Shown: positions 54,303 through 64,000 of the stretch, piece by piece
Layout of the letters: each line of letters starts with the position of its first letter
Numbering within the stretch: the first letter of the stretch is position 1
DNA from: Sialis fuliginosa
Taxonomy: Eukaryota; Arthropoda; Insecta; Megaloptera; Sialidae
Assembly (NCBI GenBank): GCA_961205875.1
Contig: OY540813.1
Location: 31,591,001-31,655,000, forward strand
Length of the DNA stretch: 64,000 bases
Reading direction: 5' to 3'
Notes under the pieces: model-generated
Databases searched by the model: none
The model's input: only the letters and a program-made list of their open reading frames with translations
Told to the model about the DNA's origin: nothing
Position numbers and translations under genes: made by a program

Positions 54303-54759
54303 AGTTGATATCGTCTCGATCTAGTCTCGTTAAAATTTATAAATTCGTCTCGTTCGAATCTAACCCAATTATGTCATTTCGGTTTCATGATCTCGTTTCG
54401 AGACTGTGAGACAGAGAAAAGTCTCGTCTCGGCGGCGTGCAGCGAACGTGTTTTGTAATGCGTATTGCGAAATACAATTATTGTAATCAAATTTAGTATT
54501 GAATTTGCTCGAGTCGTTGTATTCGGTGGCATTTTTTACTTTTTGTCTGTCATGGTCGATTTTTTATTTATTTTGCAATCTACATTTTATTATATTATTA
54601 TATGGGAAATATTTACTGAGTTCTGTGCAATTTCGTACTAAAAAGTAAATCGTTCAAAGGTTGGAGAGATTTTCATTTATTTGCTAATAAATTGGAAAAC
54701 AATTTTATATTTACGACCTGTAAATCCGCTTATAAAATATTGATTTTTTCAACTGAGAG

Positions 54760-55569
54760 CAGTGGCGGATTTATAATTTTACCACCCCCTAAAATCTGCT
54801 TTTTAAAGATGTTTATAAATTATCTTCTTTTGCTTCCTCGCAATATTGAAGATACGAGAAGCTTTGTGATCGTTTCAGATTAAGACAAAAAAAATGTTCT
54901 CCGATTTCAAAATTTTAAATTGATCTTTCCGTTTCACGTCAAGACAAACACTTTTCGTTCCGTGTCTGTCTGTCTGTCCCCTGAATCCTTGTCACACGCA
55001 TAACACATGAACCACTGAAGCGATATTATTGAAACTTTGTGGGATGGTTGGGTCTGGCTTGAGGACGGTCCCATTTCAAAATCATCAAGAACGACACAAT
55101 CATGTTATGTGAAAATTTTATAGAGTATTTTTTGTAGAGCATTACATTTCCTATAATATGTGTCTACAACGTTTGTTGTAAAATATTCCCTTACAAAGAT
55201 TTATCTCAATTTATTTTAAAAATTTGTGTTTTATTTTTCTAAATTGATATTTGCTTGGACATATTAAATTTCATTTTCACATTTGTCAAAAAATTAAAAA
55301 TATACGAAAAAATAATCAGGTGGGTCTTTTAAATTAATATTTTTTAGTAAAATTGTATAAAAATTAAATGGTTAACCAATTCCAGGCAATTTATCTAAAC
55401 ACTGTCGGATTTTATTTAAATTGTTGAATAATTAACTACCTTTGGTGTATTTAGCACGAGGAAGCACTGTGCATTTACTTGGCAGATGTATTTTCAATGT
55501 CCTTAAAACTTGCCGCCTTCTAATTTCTTCCGCTCTTGGCTATAATCTACTCAGGAAAATTCGGCACTG
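54760..55569. mobile_element. hAT-like element, 'CAGTGGCGGATTTA' end
   Basis: The left end CAGTGGCGGATTTA and the right end AAATTCGGCACTG are imperfect inverted repeats. The body 54838-55500 recurs inverted at 22860-23588, showing it is interspersed. No exact target duplication was found. A CTGT run lies near 54964. Frames inside lack transposase features. Confidence 0.65.
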
Positions 55570-55571
55570 AT

Positions 55572-56050
55572 CAGACGCTAAAGGTTTTTGATTTGACCAG
55601 ATTTTATAATCAATAGAAACACTATTATATTATCTTCAATCTGCTTTCTTCTAATCCTCCAGTCGTAACACCTATCTCATGATAAGAGTGGTGGCGCCTA
55701 TTCAATAATATAAAATTTTATTATAACATATTATAATAAATAAATATTTTTTGCCAGTTTCAGAGAAAAATGTTTCCCAGTTTTTTTAGATGTTATATCT
55801 TATGAGTCCAACGTTGGCGTTAAGTTTGACATACTCTATCAACATTAGTCTCATAAATATTAAAGAAACAAAAACAAATATCAAAATGAAACTAACCAGA
55901 TCCTCATTTTAATATTTTAATTCTATGAAAGTATATTAATCCTCATTTAAATTGCTTCAGTTGTGTTGAAATAAAATTAAATGTAGAAAATACAATAAAG
56001 TTAAAAAATAGAAAAGGTGTAATTTCCTAAATAGACAAAATAACATTTAA
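55572..56050. other. AT-rich intergenic stretch
   Basis: No gene or repeat terminus was recognised. Confidence 0.4.
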
Positions 56051-56543
56051 ATAAAATGATAGGGTTCGATAATAATTCTCACTATGATTTATAAAAAAGA
56101 CTTACTTCAAAATTTTTCGTAAACAATTCTTGCTACAGTTATTATTTTCATTGAAAGTACTAATTAAAAATTACATTCTGGATTTAGTTAATTATTATAT
56201 TATATTAATTATACAGGGTGAGTCATATCAGGTGGAACAAACTTGAACCGTGGATTGAGAAAAATATTTTAAGCAAAAAAGTTTATATGAACATGTGTCC
56301 GGAAATTCTTCGTGAGGGAGCTACAGACCTTCGAAGATTTAACCCAAAATTAGTTTTTATTTAATTTCTAGAGAACCCATTATGCTACAGTTATGAAATT
56401 GGATACAGGCTTTGATATTAATTAATTTTATTGATTTCCAATATCAAATAATAATAATTTAGACCAGGGGTGTATGGAGCCCGTGGACCCACCGATTTTT
56501 GTCAAGTATTTTTTTGTTCATGAATTTTTTCCTGAGTTGGGTT

Positions 56544-57830
56544 TAGGGCATGTAAACCGGTTTTAACCAACACCGGTTAACCGGTTTTTTGTTAAAATTT
56601 ACCAAAACCGTAAAACCGGGGTTTTCCCGAAAAACCGAAAGTCAATTATATATATATTTTTTTGTTTCTTTAAGTGATAAATAATTTTATTTTTTTACTG
56701 TTATTCATGAAGTATTTATGTTGTGAATTTATTTAAATTAAAAAGGGGGACATCTATAAAATAACTCGTAATGTGTAAATAAAAATATTATAGCGGAGTA
56801 AATGGAATTTGAGGGTCATTCCTGAAGTATATAATAATATGTTAATAAAGGAGATTATACTATTTCAAGTTCAAATTTAGAATAATAAATTTCAAATTGA
56901 GAATTGTAAATTCCACATTTGAGAAGAAAATAAATAAACAATTTATTTCAATATAATATAATGTTTTATAAAACAAAATATATTTGCTATAGCTGCAATT
57001 ATGGCCTCCACATACTATCACGAGCTCCTGTTGAATTATTGGCGAACCCCATAAGAAATTTTTTCTTGTCCAGCCTTTTTTCGGTCATTCAATTAATAAT
57101 TTAAATACGTAAATATACCATTCGCTGATTTTTATTTTTGCTCGCCGGGCCAGATCCCCCTTAATCCTAGACTCCCAGGCTAGAGCCTTGTATAGAGTTG
57201 CAATTATTATTTAACTTATTATTGTTACGAATATTTATTAATTAAGTTAACATATATTAAATATTTTTAATTTCTTAATTTTATTTAAAATCAGGCCCTC
57301 AATTATTTACTATTGTCCAAATTAACAAATCATAATTAATGCATCATATAATTATATATCATGAGTGACATATCGGATATAATTAACAATAATTTTCGCG
57401 ATATTTTCTCGTTCAATATTTTTTAGCCACTGTAAACGAAACTCAGTTTGAGTCATATTTACTGTCTTCACCTATATCACTTTTAATACTAGCTTTTAAA
57501 CTATCTTTACCAATTTAAAATTAATAGTTCCCAATTTGCAGTTGATAAGTCTCAATTTGAAATTGATTATTTACAATTTGAAATTGAATAGTCTCAATTT
57601 TGAAATTGATTATTCCCAATTTGAAATTGAATCGTCTCAATTTGAACTTGAAAAGGTATAGTTAAATAAGTTTTATTTTTTTAATATTAAAATATTATTT
57701 TATTTAAACAGTTTAAAACATTTTTTAAACTTAATTGAAAAACCCGACTAAAAACCGGTTAACCGGTTTTTCACTTTATGAAAAACCGAAAACCGGTTTT
57801 TGAAATTTTATCGGGTTTTTGTATGCCCTA
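56544..57830. mobile_element. 1287 bp hAT element inside the foldback
   Basis: GTTGGGTT is repeated exactly on both sides (56536-56543 and 57831-57838). The element starts TAGGGCATGTAAACCGG and ends with the inverted GTATGCCCTA, with AACCGGTTTT words lining both ends. An array of 'CAATTTGAAATTGA'-type units fills 57520-57650. No intact transposase is encoded. Confidence 0.92.
57520..57655. repeat. Tandem array of about 32-base units
   Basis: Four to five units resembling 'TCTCAATTTGAAATTGA' follow one another, alternating between TTCCCAATTTG and TCTCAATTTG starts. Each unit is itself partly self-complementary (CAATTTGAAATTG). It lies within the hAT element. Confidence 0.7.
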
Positions 57831-59287
57831 GTTGGGTTCTTGTAGAAGATTATATGATACAAAATACATAAAAATAAGTATTGTTTATTTATAATAAGAT
57901 CAACCGTTTTCGAAAAATATCGAAAAAAGAAAATACTGTAGAATTTTACTTTATACGGATGCTTCAAATTACATAAAATAAATTTATATTCTTGTTCTAT
58001 AATTAAAAATAAGGTAAAAAGTTAATATAAAATATACCACCTAATACTTATCATCATAGAGATATAGCCAGTTGTATTACTGTTACACGTATTTTGCTAA
58101 CCTGATTAAAAAACGAAATTATAAATGGCTGTTTGTTGTTAAAAATGGAGTTTTGGGGGTATATTTATTTTATTTTCATCTTATTTGTAATCATAGAACA
58201 AGAATATAAATTTATTTTGTGTAATTTGAAGCATCCGTATAAAGTAAAATTCTGCAGTACTTTCTTTTTTTCGATATTTTTCAAAAACGGTTGATCTTAT
58301 GATAAATAAACAATACTTATTTTTGTGTATTTTGTATCATATAATCTTCTACAAGAACCCAACTCAGGAAAAAATTCATGAACAAAAAAATACTTGATAA
58401 AAATCGGTCGGTCCACGTGCTCCATACACCCCTGGTCTAAATTATTATTATTTGGTACTGGAAATCGATAACATTAATTAATATCAAAGCCTGTATCAAA
58501 TTTCATAACTGTAGCATAATGGGTTCTCTAGAAATTAAATAAAAACTAATTTTGGGTTAAATCTTCGAAGGTCTGTAGCTCCCTCACGAAGAATTTCCGG
58601 ACACATGTTCATATAAACTTTTTTGCTTAAAATATTTTTCTCAATCCACGGTTCAAGTTTGTTCCACCTGATATGACTCACCCTGTATAGTTTAGAAATT
58701 AAATAACCACATTGAAAAGCAAATATATCGTGACTGAAGGGTTAAAATCAAAAGGTCATATGACATTTTTTGTTGCATTTTAGGAAACCTATCTAAAGAC
58801 ACCCCACTTAATGGGGTAAGTGAAAAAAAATGTGAGTACACATTTCAGTCTATGGGAGGGGTTTAAAATTTTTTTTAGTGTTCGTTATGATTTTCAATGA
58901 AAGTACTAATTAAAAGCTACATTCTGAATTTTTTTCAGATTTGTTGAATCCATAGTTTAGAAATTAGAGGAGGTTGGGACACTCTGATAACCACATTGAA
59001 ATGCAAATATATCGGGACTGAAGGGTTAAAATTAAAAGGTCATCTAACATTTTTGTTGCATTTTAGGAGACCTATTTAAAAACACCCCACTCAATGGGGT
59101 AAGTGAAAAAAATTTTTTGAATATACTTTTCAGTTTATGAGAAGGGGATTCAAACATCTCATTTCTATTTTTGGGTCATCAATCTACATCCGTATACCAA
59201 ATTTTTATACAGACGGACAGAGCGAAACTATAAGGGTTCCTAGTTCCTAGTTTTATAACGAACCCTAAAAACATATAATATATTTGA

Positions 59288-59293
59288 TTTTAA
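59288..59293 (-). terminator. Possible polyadenylation signal ATTAAA
   Basis: On the minus strand ATTAAA lies about 19 bases after the stop codon of the frame at 59312. The distance is short but usable. Chance occurrence is likely in AT-rich DNA. Confidence 0.3.
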
Positions 59294-59311
59294 TGTTTGA
59301 AAATCACTGTA

Positions 59312-59649
59312 CTACTGTTGTAATCTCAGAAGCTTATACATAACATTCATCAAATGGCTGTAGTAGTCATTATTGACAAACAAAGTACTTGCTGTAATCC
59401 AGGTACATAAATCATTTACAACATCCTCACTGACAGTCAATAATCCCACCTGTGAAATGAGTTGATCTTTAATAATCACACCGAAACCACAACTGTCTTG
59501 TAAATCTTCCCCATATTTTAGGCCGCACCTCAAACTAGAGGGCTTTAGACACAAGTATGTGATGTCTTGGATCAATATTATATACAATATTTCATTCTTA
59601 AGTTTTGGCGTATGTCCAAAAGACGAGTGAATATTTAACAATGACCACG
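59312..59649 (-). CDS. Candidate last exon of an unrecognised gene
   Basis: This is an open frame of about 112 codons on the minus strand with balanced composition. It includes 'WSLLNIHSSFGHTPKLKNE', 'SSLRCGLKYGEDLQDSCGFG' and 'VNDLCTWITASTLFVNNDYY', and ends LLRLQQ and a stop. It has no ATG at its start but follows a plausible splice acceptor (TTCGTTCAG), so it would be a terminal exon with the gene continuing to the right. The mix of Leu, Asp, Cys and Trp looks like a folded, perhaps helical, protein rather than random translation. It resembles no family I can name, and no upstream exon was located. A fragment or pseudogene is also possible. Confidence 0.45.
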
Positions 59650-59876
59650 CTGAACGAATTCACAAACATTTTCAGTAAAATATATGCCGAATGTAATAAC
59701 AGATGATAAATGTATTTATATATCGCACTTATTATGAAAATTCCTATTATATTCAACATTTATTGTTGGTCCATGAAATATCGAATGCTTTGCTGAAATT
59801 AAATTAAATACATTATACAAATATAATGCTTCTAAATTAGTTGGGTGGTTTGACTTTAATTAACTGTTCTTCGTTT

Positions 59877-60362
59877 AGGGCTGCACACGTGGCCAGATGT
59901 GACGAGAGTTAGGTTAGGTTTCGAATTATACAAGTGGCAGTCTCATCTTGCGGAAATTAAAGTCACATTGTATCGGTCTCGTCCCATAAACCGGTACATT
60001 GTATACGTGACCGAAATAGAGAACATTTTCGCATAGGTACCTACCTTTTCTAAAAATATATTTTTTCACTTATTTTTATGCAATAAATGAATATATTTTG
60101 AAATATAATGAATCATATGTATTTTATTTTAATTAGTGATTTAATGATAAATATAAAATAGTTAAAATTTATGAGTTATTGATAATCCTTTGAAACCGAG
60201 ACTCTATGCAAAAATAAATAAAGTTGACATTGTCTCGATCTTATCTCGTCAAAATTTCAGTTGGCCTTGTCTCGTTAAAGTTCATACGAGACGAGACTAT
60301 GAATTTAAAAAAATATTTCGTCTCGATTTCATTTCAAGATTGAGAAAAGTCGCGTGCAGCTC
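59877..60362. mobile_element. Element with GTCTCG-rich ends, hAT-like
   Basis: 'TAGGGCTGCACACGTGG' on the left and 'AGTCGCGTGCAGCTCTTA' on the right are imperfect inverted repeats. CTCGTCTC/GAGACGAG words recur inside, as in the element ends at 52205 and 54430. No matching octamers flank it. It also contains 'GTTAGGTTAGG'. Confidence 0.45.
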
Positions 60363-60364
60363 TT

Positions 60365-60804
60365 ATCATAATTAGAACAATCTCTGCTTCTCTTAATCTC
60401 CGGTGGCGAAACGGGTGATTATTTTAAATAATTTTTAATTAAGATAATATAACGTATACATAGGTATATATATGTACTATTGTACTCTATAATCTATGTT
60501 CATAGAAGTGTGACTGGCGCCTACAATACAATCAAATACTAATAAATTAATATCAATAACTAGCGCAGGCCGCATTGACGACCTAACATTTTCCGAGGAC
60601 CACACGTAAATAAGAAATTTTGTAAAAAAATTTAGATTTTCTGGTTTTGAATTTTTTTAATCATTTTTTTTCGAATACAACTACGTCTTTCCGATAATAT
60701 TAAAGAATAACCTCGGATGCCCGAATATAACGAAAATATGTCACATTTATATCTCCGGAACTAATAATCATAGAGCAATATATAAAAAGTCAATAAATAG
60801 CTTA
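60365..60804. other. Intergenic stretch
   Basis: 'GGCCGCATTGACGACC' near 60568-60583 resembles the subterminal sequence of the hAT at 15463-16411, and 'ACTACGTCTTTCCGATAATA' also matches that element's interior. A truncated relative of it, inverted, is therefore present. Confidence 0.5.
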
Positions 60805-60806
60805 TA

Positions 60807-61692
60807 CAGGGTGGGGTATTTAAAGTGTTACAGTTGATTATCTCAGAACCATCGCATATTTTAAAAAAATGTTTCAACCAAAAAATGTTTGGTTGTAAGG
60901 GTGTAATCGAATAGTCATATTTATTTGCTATTTTAACGTGGCCTTCAAGAATATTTGAAGGTCAACATCATTTTTTTAAATAGGAACCTATAGTTTTTAT
61001 TTAGTAATCTTATTCTACGTGAAAAAACACGAATCTTTTATTGAAAACTTTTTTGAACAACCCAAGCTTTCCAAGGTATCTAACAAAATAATTCGAGATA
61101 TTGAACTTTCAAGAATTTTTTACTCAGAAACCACAAACTTTAGAAAAAAAAGTACAGGATGCACAAAATATTTATTTTGGTCTAATAAAGCGTAGAGAAT
61201 TATTTTAAAAAATTTAAAAACTTTTAAAAACTTTTTCTATTTATTTTATTTTAGCAAAAACAAAAAAAATACGAAATATTAAAAAAAATCTAGAATAATT
61301 CTCCAAGTTTCATTAGACCAAAAAAAACATTTTTTGTATCTTGTACTTTTTTTCTAAAGTTTATGGTTTCTGAGTAAAAAATTCTTGAAAATTCAAAATC
61401 TCGAATTATTTTGTTAGATACCTTGGAAAGCTTGGGTTGTTCAAAAAAAAGTTTTCAATGAAAGATTCATATTTTTTCACGTAAAATAAGATTACTAAAT
61501 AAAAACTATAGGTTCCTATTTAAAAAAATGATGTTGACCTTCAAATATCCTTGAAGGCCACGTTAAAGTAGCAAATAAATATTACTATTCGATTACCTTC
61601 TCACAACCAAACATTTTTTGGTTGAAACATTTTTTTCAAATATGCGATGGTTCTGAGATATTCAACTGTAACACTTTAAATGCCCCAACCTG
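60807..61692. mobile_element. Foldback MITE, second copy of the 8.05 kb family
   Basis: It starts CAGGGTGGGGTATTTAAAGT and ends with the inverted copy reading ATGCCCCAACCTG, bordered by TA. Arms of over 400 bases pair, including 'TCTCAGAACCATCGCATAT' and 'AATATTTGAAGGTCAACATC'. It is longer and better preserved than 8051-8594. Non-coding. Confidence 0.85.
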
Positions 61693-61694
61693 TA

Positions 61695-62930
61695 TAATCA
61701 ATTTTATAATATAATGATTTAGACTTTGATTCACAAGACTTTTAATGTCATTAATCATCATAGAATATCAAAAACAGAGTTACTATTTGAAATTTAATCA
61801 AAATGACAAAAAAGACTGTTGCATAAGTTATTGAAATCTGTCTAAAATCAGAGGTACCTAACATACCTTACAAATTCTTGTTTTTTGTCCCACTTTGTCG
61901 GGTATAAATATTTTTTGATGACGCGATTCTAAAATCATATTATAAAACATTTAATAATGTTGATCACGAAAACCTAATAAGGACCAAACAACAAAAAGAC
62001 TTTTTATTTATTACAATTTAACGATAAAGTAAAACATTACAATAGTATTATTATCGTGTGTTTAGAAGTGTTCCTTCATCACGCAATTGAAAGAAAAAAA
62101 AACACAATTAGCTATGTTTTTAATCGCGAAATCTTCGTGTCCCTTGTATTTATAACCCCCACGCAGATACGAGAATTTCAATGTGTGTGGGCGTTAGCTA
62201 GTAACAACAAATCTGGAGTGTATAAAATGTTATGTTATTATATTATGTACATTCAAAATGTATGATAGGTATAACATATGTGTCATATTTTCAATAGGAA
62301 TTGTAAAATAATATTTATTCATGTTTAAGGAAAATTCTGTTCCTGGTGTTTGAATAATAACGGAATCGAATGTATTTTATTTTTGAAACGTATTCAAATA
62401 TATTTGTATGTAGTGGCCATAAAATGCACACCCCACTAAATTTTAAATGCATAAATTAATAAGGTTGTCTTCTTCAATTAAATACGGTATATAAAATTAA
62501 AATATAAAAATATCAATAAGTTTGAATAAGATAAAATAGGTAGGGTTAGGTTTCCAAAAATAATCACAACTTATATTGTATTTTTTATTTCATAAAATAA
62601 AAAAATAAATAGTTCAAACCATTAAACATAATTTAAAATACTTACAAAATGTTGATTTTTACAAAAATAAAAGTACATTTCGATTTAAAATTTTATTTCA
62701 TGACATAACCTCATTTTGATATACTCGTATGTATGAAAGTATAATTTTCTTAAATTGATTTGTTACAGAAAGTATATAGAAACTTCAATCAATCTAAAAA
62801 TGCAAACTTACCAAATTTTATCTTGATTTGGTGTAATGTTATGAAACAGAACTCAAGATAAACATTCAATCATTGTAATTTGCAAAAAAGGCATGTCTTA
62901 AATAAAATAATTAAAATACAAAACAACTTG
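61695..62930. other. AT-rich intergenic stretch
   Basis: No gene or element was recognised in about 1.2 kb. The 69-codon plus frame at 62056 has no domain. Confidence 0.45.
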
Positions 62931-62935
62931 TATAA

Positions 62936-63150
62936 TGCCCGATATTATAAAGAATTTGTACGCATATTTGCTTCCAGCTAACGCCATCTACTGGGAGTCA
63001 AATTGTTGTGAAATGGCTCGATATTTTAAAGCAGTGGTAATAAATGTATAATAATGTAAATGCTATGCATTTTATGAGGTACACTTGGCAGCACTTATTT
63101 TAAGTCGCTGATTTCTACTTAATACGCATGCGTCAAAGTCATTATATGAG
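62936..63150 (+). mobile_element. Copy of the 'AGCTAACGCTATCTGC' MITE family
   Basis: It starts TGCCCGATATTATAAAGAAT and contains 'TTCCAGCTAACGCCATCTAC', 'GAGGTACACTTGGCAGCAC' and 'TTATTTTAAGTCGCTGATT', matching 1450-1725 nearly throughout. The right end is not defined. Confidence 0.65.
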
Positions 63151-63394
63151 GCGTTTATTTTGAAAGTGGCCTAAGTCCATTTTCCACTTTTTTTAGTTGT
63201 CTGTAGTAACGTGTATAATTAGAAGTAATTTATCATAAAAAACAATTTTTGGTTAAATATGTATATTCAAAGGAAAAAATTTTTTTGAACACATTAATTT
63301 TCACACTTAATTTAAAGTTAAATATTTTGAATGTGGCCTAAGTCCACTTCAGTATTGATAATGTTGTTAATTTATCACAATGGATGGAAAACAA

Positions 63395-64000
63395 AAAATT
63401 TTTACGGAAAATGTTGGGTACAAAAGTTTTAGGATTTAGCGGGGCAAACCTAATGAAGGTAATAATTTTGACCTTGAGTGGAGGTTTTAAGGTCATTTTG
63501 GGGTCAACAAATTTTTTTAAATGGCAACTTAGTTATTTTTTTGCAGAAAATTAGAAATAATTTTTGTCTGAAAATTTTTTTAAAAAACTTTAATTTTAAC
63601 ATAATTTTTTTTGTTTTTTTTACATCAAAAAATTTTTTTTGTAACCAAATTTAATGAAATTATTATCTTAGATGTTTGAGAAAAAATGCAGTTTAAAAAA
63701 ATAATTTTTTATATTTTCATAATTTTTGAAATCAAAAAAATAATTTTTTAATGTTACAAAATAAAAAAATAAAATGTTAAAATTAAAATTTTTATAAAAT
63801 TTTTCAGACAAAAGTTGTTTCTTTTTTTCTGCAAAATATGAATTTAAAATAAAATAAATAGGTTTCGTTTGAAAAAAATTTGCTGACCCCAAAATGACCT
63901 TCAAACCTCCACTCAAGGTCAAAATTGTTACCTCCATTGATTTAGTCCCCCTAAATCCTGAAACTTTTGTACCAAATCTTTTCCCTAAGAATCCATAGTT
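63395..64000. mobile_element. Palindromic element cut by the window end
   Basis: 'GACCTTGAGTGGAGGTTTTA' on the left and 'CCTCCACTCAAGGTCAAAAT' on the right are inverted, as are 'TTTTGGGGTCAACAAATTTT' and its counterpart near 63880. It is the fuller relative of 34013-34560. The right end runs to or beyond base 64000. The 89-codon minus frame is arm sequence. Confidence 0.8.

Larger units (their letters stand above)
52199..54452. mobile_element. Possible hAT element opened up by insertions
   Basis: 'CAGGGCTGTACAAGAGACGA' at the left and 'TCGTCTCGGCGGCGTGCAGC' at about 54431 are approximate inverted repeats rich in GAGAC/GTCTC. A similar CTCGTCTC-rich unit lies at 59877-60362. Between them lie the elements at 52275-53108, 53109-53226 and 53263-54302. 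The pairing of the ends is tentative. Confidence 0.4.
56214..58685. mobile_element. Large foldback element containing a hAT
   Basis: CAGGGTGAGTCATATCAGG and its inverted counterpart, bordered by TA, open arms of several hundred bases that match closely ('ACATGTGTCCGGAAATTCTT', 'GCATCCGTATAAAGTAAAAT'). After subtracting the hAT at 56544-57830 the foldback is about 1.2 kb with a loop near 58030-58160. Solo or partial relatives lie at 3136 and 42488. Confidence 0.88.
56054..59272 (+). repeat. Dispersed repeat A, two partial copies, split by a foldback
   Basis: 56054-56200 holds the 5' part ('ATAGGGTTCGATAATAATTC', 'TGAAAGTACTAATTAAAAAT'). 58690-58865 resumes with 'GACTGAAGGGTTAAAATCAA'. A second partial copy, 58866-59272, repeats the middle and ends 'GGTTCCTAGTTTTATAACGA'. 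The foldback at 56214-58685 lies inside the first copy, so the repeat was there first. Confidence 0.7.

Overview
This is a gene-poor, strongly AT-rich stretch of an animal nuclear genome, most likely an insect and probably a moth or butterfly (Lepidoptera). The main clues are Helitrons ending in a 'CGCGAGCGAAGCCGCG' hairpin and CTAG before a T, a dispersed repeat carrying 'GTGCGTGTTGGGCACGCAC' and 'GGGTTCCGTAG'-like ends, and TTAGG-type short motifs. There are no operons, ribosome-binding sites or CRISPR arrays. Almost every short open frame is chance or lies inside a repeat.

Genes are few. A compact intact reading frame at 10.4-11.0 kb (minus strand) encodes a four-pass membrane protein of 192 residues with a basic-then-acidic tail. 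At 49.0-49.35 kb (plus strand) a TATA box, an initiator-like site, a 5' leader, a good ATG and a strong splice donor make a convincing first coding exon whose remaining exons are not identified here. Weaker first-exon candidates lie in GC-rich islands at 17.98 and 41.71 kb. All three end in the same intron phase, so they could be alternative starts of one long gene. At 59.3-59.65 kb (minus strand) an unrecognised frame looks like a last exon. At 11.7-12.1 kb (minus strand) lies the dead 3' end of a non-LTR retrotransposon, recognisable from its RNase H-like C-terminus.

The rest is mostly non-autonomous DNA transposons, many nested. Region by region: 0-6 kb holds a TA-flanked MITE, a dispersed repeat, one arm of a foldback, two abutting Helitrons and a MITE with repeated internal motifs. 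At 6.5-9.6 kb lie a 1.4 kb palindrome, a foldback and a hAT element. From 12 to 26 kb there are MITEs, repeat copies, microsatellites, GC-rich islands and hAT elements with exact 8-bp target duplications. At 26.4-29.0 kb two inverted hAT copies flank another foldback. From 30 to 36.3 kb there are foldbacks, a hammerhead-like hairpin and two abutting Helitrons. From 38.5 to 47.6 kb stacked and nested foldbacks dominate, including a nearly perfect 836 bp palindrome. From 50 to 64 kb there are minus-strand Helitrons, a three-level nest (hAT inside foldback inside dispersed repeat), another foldback and a palindrome cut by the window end.

The most unusual content is the concentration of at least a dozen long self-complementary elements and two related hairpins that each keep a different half of what looks like a hammerhead ribozyme core. 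All family assignments were made by eye from termini, target duplications and recurring copies in this window; no database comparison was made.
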